64,000 bases of DNA from DASUPK01 sp963782345 (GTDB lineage Bacteria; Actinomycetota; Thermoleophilia; Solirubrobacterales; 70-9), in NCBI GenBank assembly GCA_963782345.1, contig CAWAJF010000012.1, positions 32,530 through 96,529 on the forward strand, given 5' to 3'. The position numbers and the translations under genes are program-made. Numbering within the stretch: position 1 is the first letter of the stretch; every line of letters starts with the position of its first letter. Shown here one piece after another: positions 24,912 to 34,092 of this stretch. The notes below the pieces were generated by a model, which was not told the origin of the DNA, ran no database searches, and saw nothing but the letters and a program-made list of their open reading frames with translations.

Positions 24912-26799
24912 GGCGCAGAGGGCCCGTGAGCCGCAGAGCGCGGCAATGCCCTCGCCGTTTCCGCCGATCGCCGACTACGCCTTCCTGTCCAACTGTCACA
25001 CCGGGACCCTGGTCGCGCCCGACGGCGCAATCGACTGGCTCTGCGTGCCGCGCTTCGACTCGCCCAGCGTCTTCGGCACTCTGCTCGACCGGGAGGCGGG
25101 TGCCTTCCGCCTCGGTCCGTTCGGCATCAACGTCCCCACCGCGAGGATCTACGAGCCCGGCACCAACATCCTCAACACCGCCTGGCACACGCCGACCGGC
25201 TGGGCGCTGGTGAGGGACGCGCTCACCATAGGTCCCACACTGAGGGACGACGAGGTGACGCCGCACACCCGGCCACCCGGCGACGAGGACGCCCAGCACA
25301 TGCTGGTGCGAACCATCGTCTGCCTGGAGGGCACGATCGAGATGGAGCTGATCTGCGAGCCCGACTTCGACTACGGCCGCTCGCCGGCGGAATGGTCGCT
25401 GGTGGGGGACGACCGGCACACGGCGGACGCCACCGGCGCCGGCGTCACCATCAGGTTGCGGACCACGATGAGCCTCGGGATCGAGGGCGGGACCGTCCGC
25501 GCCCGCCACAAGCTCGAGCAGGGTGAGCAGGGCTTCTGCGCTCTCTCCTGGGCCGAGGAGCTCGCCTCCCCGAAGGACATGGACGACGCCAACGCCCGGA
25601 TGGCCTCGACCACCCGATACTGGCGCAGCTGGCTGGGAAAGTCCCGGATGCCGGACCACCGGTTCCGGGAGTCGATCCAGCGCTCGGCCCTCACCATCAA
25701 GGGCCTGACCTACATGCCGACCGGAGCCACCGTGGCCGCCCTCACGACCTCCCTCCCCGAGACCCCCGGCGGCGAGCGCAACTGGGACTACCGCTACACG
25801 TGGATGCGCGACGCGACCTTCACCCTGCAGGCGCTCCACTACCTCAACCTCGACTGGGAGGCCGAGGAGTTCATGCAGTTCGTCGCCGACCTCGAGCCGA
25901 ACGAGGACGGTGGGCTGCAGATCATGTACGGGATCGACGGGCGCCGCGACCTGACCGAGCAAACCCGCGACGATCTCTTCGGCTACGCCGGCGCACGACC
26001 CGTGCGGGTGGGCAACGGCGCCTTCGACCAGCACCAGAACGACGTCTTCGGCGCGGTGCTCGACTCGATCCTGCACCACACTCAGCACAGCCAGCGGCTG
26101 CCCCGGCGGCTCTGGCCGATCGTCCAGGCGCAGGCGAAGTGCGCCACCGAGGTCTGGGGCAACCCGGACCAGGGGATCTGGGAGGCCCGCGGCAAGCCGC
26201 AGCATTACGTCAGCTCGAAGCTGATGTGCTGGGTGGCACTGGATCGCGCCGCCAGGCTGGCCCATATCCGCGGCGATTCCGAGCTCAACGGCGAGTGGGA
26301 GAAGGTCGCCGAGGAGATTCGCGCCGACATCCTCAAGCATGGGGTCCGCGACGGCGTCCTGCGACAGCACTACGGCACGGATGCGCTCGATGCCTCCACC
26401 CTGCTGGCCGCGATCTTCGGCTTCCTGTCCCCGGACGACGAGACCCTCCGGAAGAGCGTGCGGGCGATCGCCGACGACCTGACCGAGAACGGATTCGTGC
26501 TCCGCTACGTGACGGATCAGACCGACGACGGCCTCTCCGGCAAGGAGGGCAGCTTCCTGATCTGCTCCTTCTGGCTGGTCTCGGCGCTGGCGATCATCGG
26601 CGAGCACCAGCAGGCCCGCGACCTGATGGAAAGGCTGCTCAGGATCGCCTCCCCTCTGGGCCTCTACGCGGAGGAGTTCGACACCGCCACGGGGCGCCAC
26701 CTGGGCAACTTCCCGCAGGCCTTCTCCCACCTGGCGCTGATCGAGGCCGGCGCGCGGATCATCGTGGCCGAGCGCCTCCAGCAGGAGTTCGGGACGTGA
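24904..26799 (+). CDS. GH15 family glycoside hydrolase (trehalase/glucoamylase-like)
   Basis: The product is 631 residues from ATG 24904, overlapping zwf by 8 bases. IADYAFLSNCHTGTLVAPDGAIDWLCVPRFDSPSVFG is the conserved N-terminal domain. RNWDYRYTWMRDATFTLQAL lines the active site, and GGLQIMYGIDG and EEFDTATGRHLGNFPQAFSHLALI are (alpha/alpha)6 barrel blocks with acidic catalytic candidates. There is no signal peptide, so the substrate is intracellular, plausibly trehalose as for the mycobacterial relative. Released glucose would enter the pentose-phosphate branch after phosphorylation. Confidence 0.9.
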   Translation: MTEAQRAREPQSAAMPSPFPPIADYAFLSNCHTGTLVAPDGAIDWLCVPRFDSPSVFGTLLDREAGAFRLGPFGINVPTARIYEPGTNILNTAWHTPTGWALVRDALTIGPTLRDDEVTPHTRPPGDEDAQHMLVRTIVCLEGTIEMELICEPDFDYGRSPAEWSLVGDDRHTADATGAGVTIRLRTTMSLGIEGGTVRARHKLEQGEQGFCALSWAEELASPKDMDDANARMASTTRYWRSWLGKSRMPDHRFRESIQRSALTIKGLTYMPTGATVAALTTSLPETPGGERNWDYRYTWMRDATFTLQALHYLNLDWEAEEFMQFVADLEPNEDGGLQIMYGIDGRRDLTEQTRDDLFGYAGARPVRVGNGAFDQHQNDVFGAVLDSILHHTQHSQRLPRRLWPIVQAQAKCATEVWGNPDQGIWEARGKPQHYVSSKLMCWVALDRAARLAHIRGDSELNGEWEKVAEEIRADILKHGVRDGVLRQHYGTDALDASTLLAAIFGFLSPDDETLRKSVRAIADDLTENGFVLRYVTDQTDDGLSGKEGSFLICSFWLVSALAIIGEHQQARDLMERLLRIASPLGLYAEEFDTATGRHLGNFPQAFSHLALIEAGARIIVAERLQQEFGT

Positions 26800-28349
26800 G
26801 TCACTACGACGTGATCGTGATCGGCAGCGGCGCCGGCGGCGGCACGCTCGTGCATCGGCTGGCGCCCTCCGGGAAGAGGGTCCTCCTGCTGGAGCGCGGC
26901 GACTGGCTGCCGCGCGAGCCGCAGAACTGGCTCGCCCAGGACGTCTTCGTCGACGGCCGCTACATCTCTTCGGACTCGTGGGACGACGCCGAGGGGAACT
27001 CCTTCTCCCCGCAGGTCCACTACTTCGTCGGCGGCGCCACCAAGATGTTCGGCGCGGCGCTCTACCGCCTGCGGGCGGAGGACTTCGGCGAGATCAGGCA
27101 CGCGGACGGGATCTCGCCGGCCTGGCCGATCTCCTACGAGGAGATGGAGCCGTACTACACCATGGCCGAGCAGCTCTACCAGGTCCACGGCGCGCGAGGG
27201 GAGGACCCGACCGAGCCTCCCGCCAGCGCTCCGTACCCGTTCCCCGCGGTCTCCCACGAGCCTCGGATCGCCCAGCTCGCCGACGATCTCGCCGCCGCCG
27301 GCCACCGGCCGTTCCACGCGCCCTGCGGCGTCCTGCTCGACGAGGGCAACATGCCGTACAGCCGCTGTGTCCGCTGCCAGGACTGCGACGGCTTTCCCTG
27401 TCTCGTCCACGCCAAGTCGGACGCCGAGGTGATCGCCGTCCGCCCGGCGCTCGAGCACGACAACGTCACCCTGCTCACCAGGGCGGAGGCGGTGTCGCTG
27501 AAGACGAACCCCGAGGGCACCGCCGTGACCGAAGTCGTCGTCGAGCGCGAGGGGGAGAACGAGACTCACAGCGCCGACGTCGTCGTCGCCTCCTGCGGCG
27601 CCGCGAACTCGGCCAGGCTGTTGCTCGCCTCGGCCAGCGACAGGCACCCGAACGGGCTCGCCAACGGCTCGGACCAGGTCGGCCGCCACTACATGTTCCA
27701 CAACAGCCAGGCAGTGCTCGCTCTCTCCAAGGAGCCCAACCCCACGGTCTTCCAGAAGACCCTCGGCCTCAACGACTACTACTTCGCCGGCGAGGAGTTC
27801 GACCATCCGCTGGGGAATATCCAGATGGTCGGCAAGTCACAGGCGCCCATGTTCAAGGGAGAGAAGCCGCTGCTGACCAAGCCGGCCCCCGACTGGTCGC
27901 TGGAGAAGATCGCCGCTCATGCGGTCGACTTCTGGCTCTCCACCGAGGACCTGCCGCGGCCCGACAACCGGGTCACGCTGACCGAGGACGGGCGGGTCAA
28001 GCTCAGCTACACGTACTCGAACGAGGGCCCGAAGCAGGAGCTGTACGAGAAGCTCAAGTCGATGCTCGGCGAGATCGGCATGCACCCGGGCCACCTGCTT
28101 CCCCACCACGCCTACCTGAAGAACGAGATCCCCGTGGCCGGCGTGGCACACCAGGCCGGCACCTGCCGCTTCGGCGCGGACCCCGCCGATTCGGTGCTCG
28201 ACACGAACTGCAAGGCACACGAGCTCGACAACCTCTACGTCGTCGACACGAGCTTCTTCCCGAGCATCGGCGCGGTCAACCCGGCGCTGACGGCGATGGC
28301 CAACGCGATCCGGGTGGCGGACCACCTGCTGGAGCGTCTCGCCGCGTAG
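26796..28349 (+). CDS. GMC-family oxidoreductase
   Basis: The product is 517 residues from GTG 26796 in the GH15 stop. VIVIGSGAGGGTLVHRLAPSGKRVLLLERG is the FAD fold. YSRCVRCQDCDGFPCLVHAKSD has four cysteines near the flavin, as in membrane-linked sugar and polyol dehydrogenases. AHQAGTCRFG and TSFFPSIGAVNPALT hold the His/Asn pair. It probably oxidises a sugar or sugar alcohol, passing electrons to the chain; the adjacent NDH-2-like gene suits this. No twin-arginine signal is visible. Confidence 0.85.
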   Translation: MSHYDVIVIGSGAGGGTLVHRLAPSGKRVLLLERGDWLPREPQNWLAQDVFVDGRYISSDSWDDAEGNSFSPQVHYFVGGATKMFGAALYRLRAEDFGEIRHADGISPAWPISYEEMEPYYTMAEQLYQVHGARGEDPTEPPASAPYPFPAVSHEPRIAQLADDLAAAGHRPFHAPCGVLLDEGNMPYSRCVRCQDCDGFPCLVHAKSDAEVIAVRPALEHDNVTLLTRAEAVSLKTNPEGTAVTEVVVEREGENETHSADVVVASCGAANSARLLLASASDRHPNGLANGSDQVGRHYMFHNSQAVLALSKEPNPTVFQKTLGLNDYYFAGEEFDHPLGNIQMVGKSQAPMFKGEKPLLTKPAPDWSLEKIAAHAVDFWLSTEDLPRPDNRVTLTEDGRVKLSYTYSNEGPKQELYEKLKSMLGEIGMHPGHLLPHHAYLKNEIPVAGVAHQAGTCRFGADPADSVLDTNCKAHELDNLYVVDTSFFPSIGAVNPALTAMANAIRVADHLLERLAA

Positions 28350-28370
28350 GCGGCGACCGTCCAGTCGACT

Positions 28371-29747
28371 GTGGAGTCGGACACTCATCGGGTCCTGATC
28401 GTGGGGGGAGGGTTCGGCGGCCTGTTCGCGGCCCGCGCCCTGCGCCGAGCTCCGGTGAAGGTCACCCTGGTGGACCGCATCAACCACCACCTCTTCCAGC
28501 CGCTGCTCTACCAGGTCGCGACCGGGATCCTCTCGGAGGGCGAGATCGCGCCGCCGATTCGCGGGATCCTACGGCGGCAGCGCAACGTCGAGGTCGAGCT
28601 CGCGGAGGTGGCCGGCTTCGACCTCGCAGCTCGGACCGCGACGGCGATGCGGATCGACGGCGAGAGCCTGAAGATCCCCTACGACAGCCTGATCGTGGCG
28701 GCGGGGGCCGGCCAGTCCTACTTCGGGCACGACGAGTTCTCCCGCTGGGCCCCTGGGATGAAGACGATCAACGACGCCCTGGAGCTCAGAGGGCGGATCC
28801 TGGGGGCCTTCGAAATGGCCGAGCTGGAGCCGGATCCCGACCGGCGCCAGGCCTGGCTCACCTTCGTCGTCGTCGGCGGCGGCCCGACCGGAGTCGAGAT
28901 CGCCGGCCAGATCGCCGAGCTCTCACGACGCGTCCTGCCGGGCGACTTCCGGGAGATCGACTCGAGCAGCGCCCGGGTCATGCTCTTCGACGGCGGCAAG
29001 CAGATCCTGGCCGGCTTCGGGGACCGGCTCTCCTCGAAGGCGGCCCACGGACTGGAGCGCCTCGGGGTCGAGGTCCATACCGAGAGCATCGTCACGGAGA
29101 TCGACCGCGCCTGGGTGGTGGTGAAGACTGGCGGCGAGGAGCGGCGCATCGCCGCCAGCACGAAGGTCTGGGCTGCGGGGGTCCAGGCTTCCCCGCTGGC
29201 GCGGATGCTCGCCGACAGCTCGGGGGCCGAATGCGATCGCGCCGGTCGCATCGAGGTACTGCCCGACTGCAGCATCCCCGGTCATCCGGAGGTCTTCGCG
29301 ATCGGCGACATGATGTCGATGGACGGTCTGCCGGGCGTGGCGGAGGTCGCGATGCAGCAGGGAATCCACGCCTCGCGGGCGATCACGCATCGCCTGCGTG
29401 GCGGAGAGGTGAAGCCCTTCCGCTACCGCGACCTCGGCAGCATGGCCACCATCTCACGCTTCCGTGCCGTCGTCAGCTTCAAGGGGATCCGGCTCTCGGG
29501 GTTCCTGGGATGGCTGGTCTGGCTGTTCGTCCACCTCGCCTTCCTCACCGGGTTCAAGAACCGCTTCACGACCGTCCTGCGATGGGCGATCACCTTCACC
29601 GGTGGCGGCCGCCCGGAGCGAACGATCACGACCCAGCAGGTGATCGCCCGGGTCGCGATCGAGCAGGCGGGCGGCCGCCCGTACCTGCTCTCCCTGATCT
29701 CCCGGCCGGAGTCGAAAGAGGAGTCCGGGGGCGCCGATGATCGGTGA
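28371..29747 (+). CDS. NAD(P)/FAD-dependent oxidoreductase, type II NADH dehydrogenase-like
   Basis: The product is 458 residues from GTG 28371. LIVGGGFGGLFAARAL binds FAD, FVVVGGGPTGVEIAGQIAEL binds NAD(P)H, and VFAIGDMMSMDG is the second FAD block. HHLFQPLLYQVATG is the NDH-2 signature. The C-terminus has a hydrophobic stretch (FLGWLVWLFVHLAFLTG) for membrane attachment. It likely transfers electrons from NADH to quinone without proton pumping. It overlaps the epimerase gene by 11 bases. Confidence 0.92.
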   Translation: MESDTHRVLIVGGGFGGLFAARALRRAPVKVTLVDRINHHLFQPLLYQVATGILSEGEIAPPIRGILRRQRNVEVELAEVAGFDLAARTATAMRIDGESLKIPYDSLIVAAGAGQSYFGHDEFSRWAPGMKTINDALELRGRILGAFEMAELEPDPDRRQAWLTFVVVGGGPTGVEIAGQIAELSRRVLPGDFREIDSSSARVMLFDGGKQILAGFGDRLSSKAAHGLERLGVEVHTESIVTEIDRAWVVVKTGGEERRIAASTKVWAAGVQASPLARMLADSSGAECDRAGRIEVLPDCSIPGHPEVFAIGDMMSMDGLPGVAEVAMQQGIHASRAITHRLRGGEVKPFRYRDLGSMATISRFRAVVSFKGIRLSGFLGWLVWLFVHLAFLTGFKNRFTTVLRWAITFTGGGRPERTITTQQVIARVAIEQAGGRPYLLSLISRPESKEESGGADDR

Positions 29748-30681
29748 GGGTCGCCTCGACGGGTTCGACACGCTCGTCCTGTCCTCGGAGGAGGCCGCGA
29801 TCGAGGCCACCTTCGCCCCGGGGGCGGGAATGGTCGGCTGCTCCCTGCGGCACGATGGCGCGGAGCTGCTCGGCCAGAGGGGAGGCTTGGCTGCCTCCGT
29901 GGCGGAGCGCACGGTGATGGGGATTCCTCTCCTCTACCCGTGGGCGAACCGGGTCACCGAGACGCGCTTCCAGGTCGGCGGGAGAGAGGTCAACCTCGAA
30001 TCGGCTTCCCCCGCACCCCGCAGGGATCCCAATGGCCTTCCGATTCACGGGTTGCTGACCGGAGCGCCCGGCTGGCGGGTCGATCGCCGGCAGTCGACGG
30101 AGGAAGGAGGATCGCTCGGCGCCCGCTTCGATTTCGCCTCCCAGGCGGGGCTGCTGGCGGCCTTCCCCTTCCCACACGAGCTCTCCACCGAGATCAGCCT
30201 GGAGGAGGCGACGCTGACCGTCGCCACGACCGTGTACGCCTCGGGTGGCGTCGACGTGCCGACCTCCTTCGGCTACCACCCGTTCTTCAAGCTGCCGGGC
30301 GCCGAGCGCTCTACCTGGGAGCTCGACATCCCCGTCAGCGAGCGTCTCCTGCTCGACGAGCGGATGATCCCCACCGGCGGGCGAGAGCCCGCGGAGGTCG
30401 AGCCCGGGCCGCTCGGCTCGAGGACGTTCGACGACGCCTTCCTCGCGCCCGCCGGTTCAGCGCCATTGAGCGTCAGCGGGGGCGGGCGACGGGTCGCGGT
30501 CACCCTCGGCGAGGGCTATCGCTACACCCAGGTCTACGCTCCCGAGGACGACGACGTCGTCGCCCTGGAACCGATGACGGCACCGACGAACGCGCTTGTC
30601 GAGGGCCCGCCGGAGCCGATCGTGGTCCCGAGCGGGGAGAGCTTCGGGGCGGAGTTCTCGATCACGGTGACGAGCTCATGA
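29737..30681 (+). CDS. Aldose 1-epimerase family protein
   Basis: The product is 314 residues from ATG 29737. PLLYPWANRV, DPNGLPIHGLL with the conserved His, and FGYHPFFKLPG with the second His match galactose-mutarotase folds. The catalytic Glu candidate is in VALEPMTAPTNAL. It interconverts sugar anomers. Its place between a sugar dehydrogenase run and a hydrolase suggests supplying the right anomer to the GMC or G6PD enzymes (inference). Confidence 0.88.
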   Translation: MIGEGRLDGFDTLVLSSEEAAIEATFAPGAGMVGCSLRHDGAELLGQRGGLAASVAERTVMGIPLLYPWANRVTETRFQVGGREVNLESASPAPRRDPNGLPIHGLLTGAPGWRVDRRQSTEEGGSLGARFDFASQAGLLAAFPFPHELSTEISLEEATLTVATTVYASGGVDVPTSFGYHPFFKLPGAERSTWELDIPVSERLLLDERMIPTGGREPAEVEPGPLGSRTFDDAFLAPAGSAPLSVSGGGRRVAVTLGEGYRYTQVYAPEDDDVVALEPMTAPTNALVEGPPEPIVVPSGESFGAEFSITVTSS

Positions 30682-31616
30682 CCCAGCGGCCCGAGGGGCA
30701 GATGTCCGGGGCCGAGTTTCGGGAGCTGTTCGAGCGAGTCTCCAACTGGGGCCGCTGGGGGTCCGACGACGAGCGCGGGGCGCTCAACCTGCTGACAGAC
30801 GAACGAATCGCCGCGGCCGCCCGGCTGGTCCGGAGCGGACGGACGGTCAGCCTGAGCCGTCCGCTCGATACGGAGCGCGAGCCCGACAACCCCGAGCCCG
30901 CGGATCACCACATGACGATGCTCGCCGACCAGGACATCGGCTCGGGAACGCTGCGCTTCGTCAAGGACTACGTCGGGGTCGACTACCACAACGATTCCCA
31001 CAGCCATCTCGATGCGCTCTGCCACGTCTCCTTCGACGGATCGCTCTACAACGGCAGGGCGAGCGACTCGGTGACCGCCGAGGGCGCCGCGGTGGAGACC
31101 GTCGAGACCGTGAAGGACGGGCTCGTCGGCCGGGGCGTGCTGATCGACGTCCCCCGCCTGCGGGGGGTGAGCTGGCTCGAGCCGGGCGAGCACGTCTTTC
31201 CCGGAGACCTGGAGTCGGCCGAAGCCGCTCAGAACGTAGCCGTCGGCGAGGGTGACATCCTCCTCATCCGGACGGGACACGCGCGCCGGCTGGACGAGCT
31301 TGGCCCCTGGGACACCGCCAACTCGAAGGCCGGCCTGCATCCGAGCTGCGCCATCTTCCTGGCTGAGCGCGGGGTGGCGGCGCTCGGCTCGGACGGCAAC
31401 AACGACACGGCGCCGAGCACGACCGACGGCGTCGGATTCCCCATCCACGCCCTGGCGCTGAACGCGATGGGCATCCACCTCCTCGACTACCTGCACTTCG
31501 AGGATCTCGCCCAGGCCTGCGCGCGCGCCGAGCGTTGGGACTTCCTCTTCGTCGGCGCTCCCCTGCGGATCGCGGGAGGCACCGGATCGCCCCTCAACCC
31601 GATCGCGATCCTCTGA
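30678..31616 (+). CDS. Cyclase family protein (metal-dependent hydrolase)
   Basis: The product is 312 residues from ATG 30678, overlapping the epimerase (ATGA). YHNDSHSHLDALCHVSFDG corresponds to the HxGTHxD metal motif of the kynurenine-formamidase/cyclase family, with Asn-Asp-Ser-His in place of the usual Gly-Thr-His. GVLIDVPRL and LIRTGHARR follow, and SDGNNDTAPS is a second active-site loop. These enzymes hydrolyse amides, lactones or isatin-like rings. A lactonase role for aldonolactones from the neighbouring dehydrogenase is an attractive but unproven idea. Confidence 0.82.
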   Translation: MTQRPEGQMSGAEFRELFERVSNWGRWGSDDERGALNLLTDERIAAAARLVRSGRTVSLSRPLDTEREPDNPEPADHHMTMLADQDIGSGTLRFVKDYVGVDYHNDSHSHLDALCHVSFDGSLYNGRASDSVTAEGAAVETVETVKDGLVGRGVLIDVPRLRGVSWLEPGEHVFPGDLESAEAAQNVAVGEGDILLIRTGHARRLDELGPWDTANSKAGLHPSCAIFLAERGVAALGSDGNNDTAPSTTDGVGFPIHALALNAMGIHLLDYLHFEDLAQACARAERWDFLFVGAPLRIAGGTGSPLNPIAIL

Positions 31617-31683
31617 TGACTTGCGGGATGCATAAGCTTCAGCCGATGGTTCACGGCGTCGAGCCCCGGGGGTGGGAAGGCTG

Positions 31684-33081
31684 ATGGCCAATCCCGTTCT
31701 CCTTCTGGCGGACACCTCGTCCAACCTGCTTGCGGCCCGCAATCAGATGGGCTTCACCCTCGGGTTCCACATCGTGCTCGCCTGTTTCGGTGTGGCCTTC
31801 CCGGCGATGATGCTGATCGCCGAGTATCGAGGTCACAAGCGCAACGACGAGGCGGCGCTTCGGCTGGCGCGCAACTGGTCCAAGGCGGTCGCTGTGATGT
31901 TCGCGGTGGGCGCGGTGAGCGGCACGGTCCTCTCCTTCGAGTTCGGGCTGCTCTGGCCGCGGTTCATGGACCGCTTCGGCGACGTCTTCGGGATCGCCTT
32001 CGCGGTCGAGGGGATCTTCTTCTTCCTCGAGGCGATCTTCATCGCGATCTACATCTACGGCTGGAATCGCCTCTCGCCGAAGGCTCACATGTGGTCCGCC
32101 GTGCCGATTGTGATCTCCGGGGTGGGGGGCGCCTTCTCGGTGATCGCGGCGAACTCCTGGATGAACCAGCCCCAGGGCTTCAGCCTGGACAGCAGTGGAA
32201 ACGTCACGAACGTCAAGCCCTTCGAGGTCCTCACCAACTCGGCGGCGGGCTACGAGTTCCTCCACATGTTCCTGGCGGCGTACATGGTCGCCGGCTTCCT
32301 GATCGCCTCCGTTTACGCGGTCGGGATGCTGCGCGGCAAGCGAGACCGATACCACCGCCTCGGGGTGATCATCCCGCTGACCGTGGCGGCGATCGCCACG
32401 CCCTTCCAGCTGCTCGTCGGCGACACCGCTGCCCGCGCAGTGGCCGACGACCAGCCGGCCAAGTTCGCCGGTATGGAGTGCATCTACAAGGGCGGCCCCG
32501 ACCAGACCGAGTACATCGGAGGAGTCTGCACCGGCGGCAAGGTGAAGGGCGCGATCGGGATTCCGGGGCTTGACTCGCTCCTCGTCGGGTTCAGCACGAG
32601 CACCGATGTCACCGGCCTCAACCAGATCCCCCAGAACCAGCAGCCCCCGGCGCTGACGATGCTGCACCTCTCCTTCGACGCGATGGTGGGGATCGCGACG
32701 CTGCTGTTCCTGCTCGCCGTCTGGTTCGCCGTCAACTGGTGGCGCAAGCGGGACCTGCCCCAGACGAAGTGGTTCATGCGCGCGGTCGCCATCTCGGGCG
32801 TCGCCACGGTGCTGGCTCTTGAATGCGGCTGGATCGTGACCGAGGTCGGTCGCCAGCCCTGGATCGTCCAGGGATTCATGCGGACCTCCCAGGCCGTCAC
32901 CCCGGCCCAGGGAATCTGGTGGGTGTTCGGCGTGACGATGGCCGTCTACATCGCCCTCGGCACGATCGCTGTCGTGGTCCTCCGCGGCCTATCCAGGCGT
33001 TGGAGCCAGGGCGAGCCCGAGCCGGGAGAGCTCCCGTACAGCCCGCCGCCCGCGCCACCCGCGCCAGAGGGGTCGGCGTGA
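31684..33081 (+). CDS. cydA: Cytochrome bd oxidase subunit I
   Basis: The product is 465 residues from ATG 31684 with GGGAAGG upstream; a GTG at 31672 is less likely. There are nine predicted membrane helices. NQMGFTLGFHIVLACFG carries the His ligand of the high-spin heme, YEFLHMFLAAYMVAGF the low-spin heme His, and ECGWIVTEVGRQPW is the family signature. The Q loop is of the short type. It is a quinol oxidase with high oxygen affinity. The C-terminal tail is Pro-rich. The gene is coupled to cydB. Confidence 0.95.
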   Translation: MANPVLLLADTSSNLLAARNQMGFTLGFHIVLACFGVAFPAMMLIAEYRGHKRNDEAALRLARNWSKAVAVMFAVGAVSGTVLSFEFGLLWPRFMDRFGDVFGIAFAVEGIFFFLEAIFIAIYIYGWNRLSPKAHMWSAVPIVISGVGGAFSVIAANSWMNQPQGFSLDSSGNVTNVKPFEVLTNSAAGYEFLHMFLAAYMVAGFLIASVYAVGMLRGKRDRYHRLGVIIPLTVAAIATPFQLLVGDTAARAVADDQPAKFAGMECIYKGGPDQTEYIGGVCTGGKVKGAIGIPGLDSLLVGFSTSTDVTGLNQIPQNQQPPALTMLHLSFDAMVGIATLLFLLAVWFAVNWWRKRDLPQTKWFMRAVAISGVATVLALECGWIVTEVGRQPWIVQGFMRTSQAVTPAQGIWWVFGVTMAVYIALGTIAVVVLRGLSRRWSQGEPEPGELPYSPPPAPPAPEGSA

Positions 33082-34073
33082 GCACCGCCGACATCTGTGC
33101 GGTGATCCTCTGGGTCGGGGTCACCCTCTACGCGATCTTCGCCGGCGCCGACTTCGGTGCCGGCGTGTGGGACCTCCTCGCCGGCAGCGGCGAGCGAGCC
33201 GAGCGGGTGCGAGCGCAGATCGACCGCTCGATCGGCCCCGTCTGGGAGGCCAACCACGTCTGGCTGATCTTCGTTCTGGTGGTCCTCTGGACCGCTTTCC
33301 CGAGCGCCTTCTCGGCGATCATGACGACGCTCTACATCCCGCTCGCGCTGGCCGCGCTCGGGATCGTGCTGCGCGGTTCGGGCTTCGCGTTCCGGCACGC
33401 CCTCCCCGGGCCGGTGCAGGGGCCGTCGACCCGCGTCTTCGGCGTCGCCTCTCTGATCACCCCCTTCTTCATGGGGACGGTGGTCGGTGCGATCGCCTCC
33501 GGCGAGGTTCCCGCCGCCGGGGACGGCGATCCGACCGGAAGCTGGACCGGGTTCCTTCCCCTCGTGATGGGCGCGTTGTTCGTCGCCCTGACCGCCTACA
33601 CGGCGGCGATCTTCCTGGTGCGGGATTCCGGAGCAGCCGGAGACGATGAGCTGCGCGACTACTTCGCCCGCCGTGCGCTGGCGGTGGCCGTGGTGGCGGG
33701 TGCCGGGGCCGTCCTCGGCGTCATCGCCCTTCACCAGGACGCGCGATACGTCTACGACGGGCTGACCTCGTGGCCGGGAGTCGCGCTGGTGGCGCTGTCC
33801 GGCATCTGCGGCCTTGGGGCCCTGGGACTGCTGATCGCCGGACGCCATGTCGGCCTGCGGGTGGCCGCCGTGGGGGCGGGTGCCTCGATCGTCTGGGGGT
33901 ATTTCGCGGCGGCTTTCCCCTACATCCTCCCGACCTCGCTGAAGATCTCGGATGCGGCGGGAGCCTCAGCCACACTGACGGAGGTGATCGTCGTCTTCGG
34001 GATTGCCGGGATCACCTGCGTCCCGGCGCTGATCCTGCTCTACGCGCTCTCGCAGCGTCAGGCGCTGGAATAG
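33078..34073 (+). CDS. cydB: Cytochrome bd oxidase subunit II
   Basis: The product is 331 residues from GTG 33078 in the cydA stop. There are eight hydrophobic helices. FAGADFGAGVWDLLAG and GPVWEANHVWLIFVLVVLWTAFP are the standard CydB blocks, and VWGYFAAAFPYILP lies near the end. It is the heme-free partner in the bd complex. No cydC/cydD assembly genes are seen nearby. The preceding run feeds electrons through NDH-2, so a bd terminal oxidase fits the neighbourhood. Confidence 0.94.
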   Translation: MSTADICAVILWVGVTLYAIFAGADFGAGVWDLLAGSGERAERVRAQIDRSIGPVWEANHVWLIFVLVVLWTAFPSAFSAIMTTLYIPLALAALGIVLRGSGFAFRHALPGPVQGPSTRVFGVASLITPFFMGTVVGAIASGEVPAAGDGDPTGSWTGFLPLVMGALFVALTAYTAAIFLVRDSGAAGDDELRDYFARRALAVAVVAGAGAVLGVIALHQDARYVYDGLTSWPGVALVALSGICGLGALGLLIAGRHVGLRVAAVGAGASIVWGYFAAAFPYILPTSLKISDAAGASATLTEVIVVFGIAGITCVPALILLYALSQRQALE

Positions 34074-34092
34074 GCGCGATTCCGGGCGTGCG

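Noticed and set aside
26664..27806. Long minus-strand frame opposite the GMC oxidoreductase
   Set aside because: High-GC shadow frame; repeated His/Arg/Gly-rich composition and no ribosome site.
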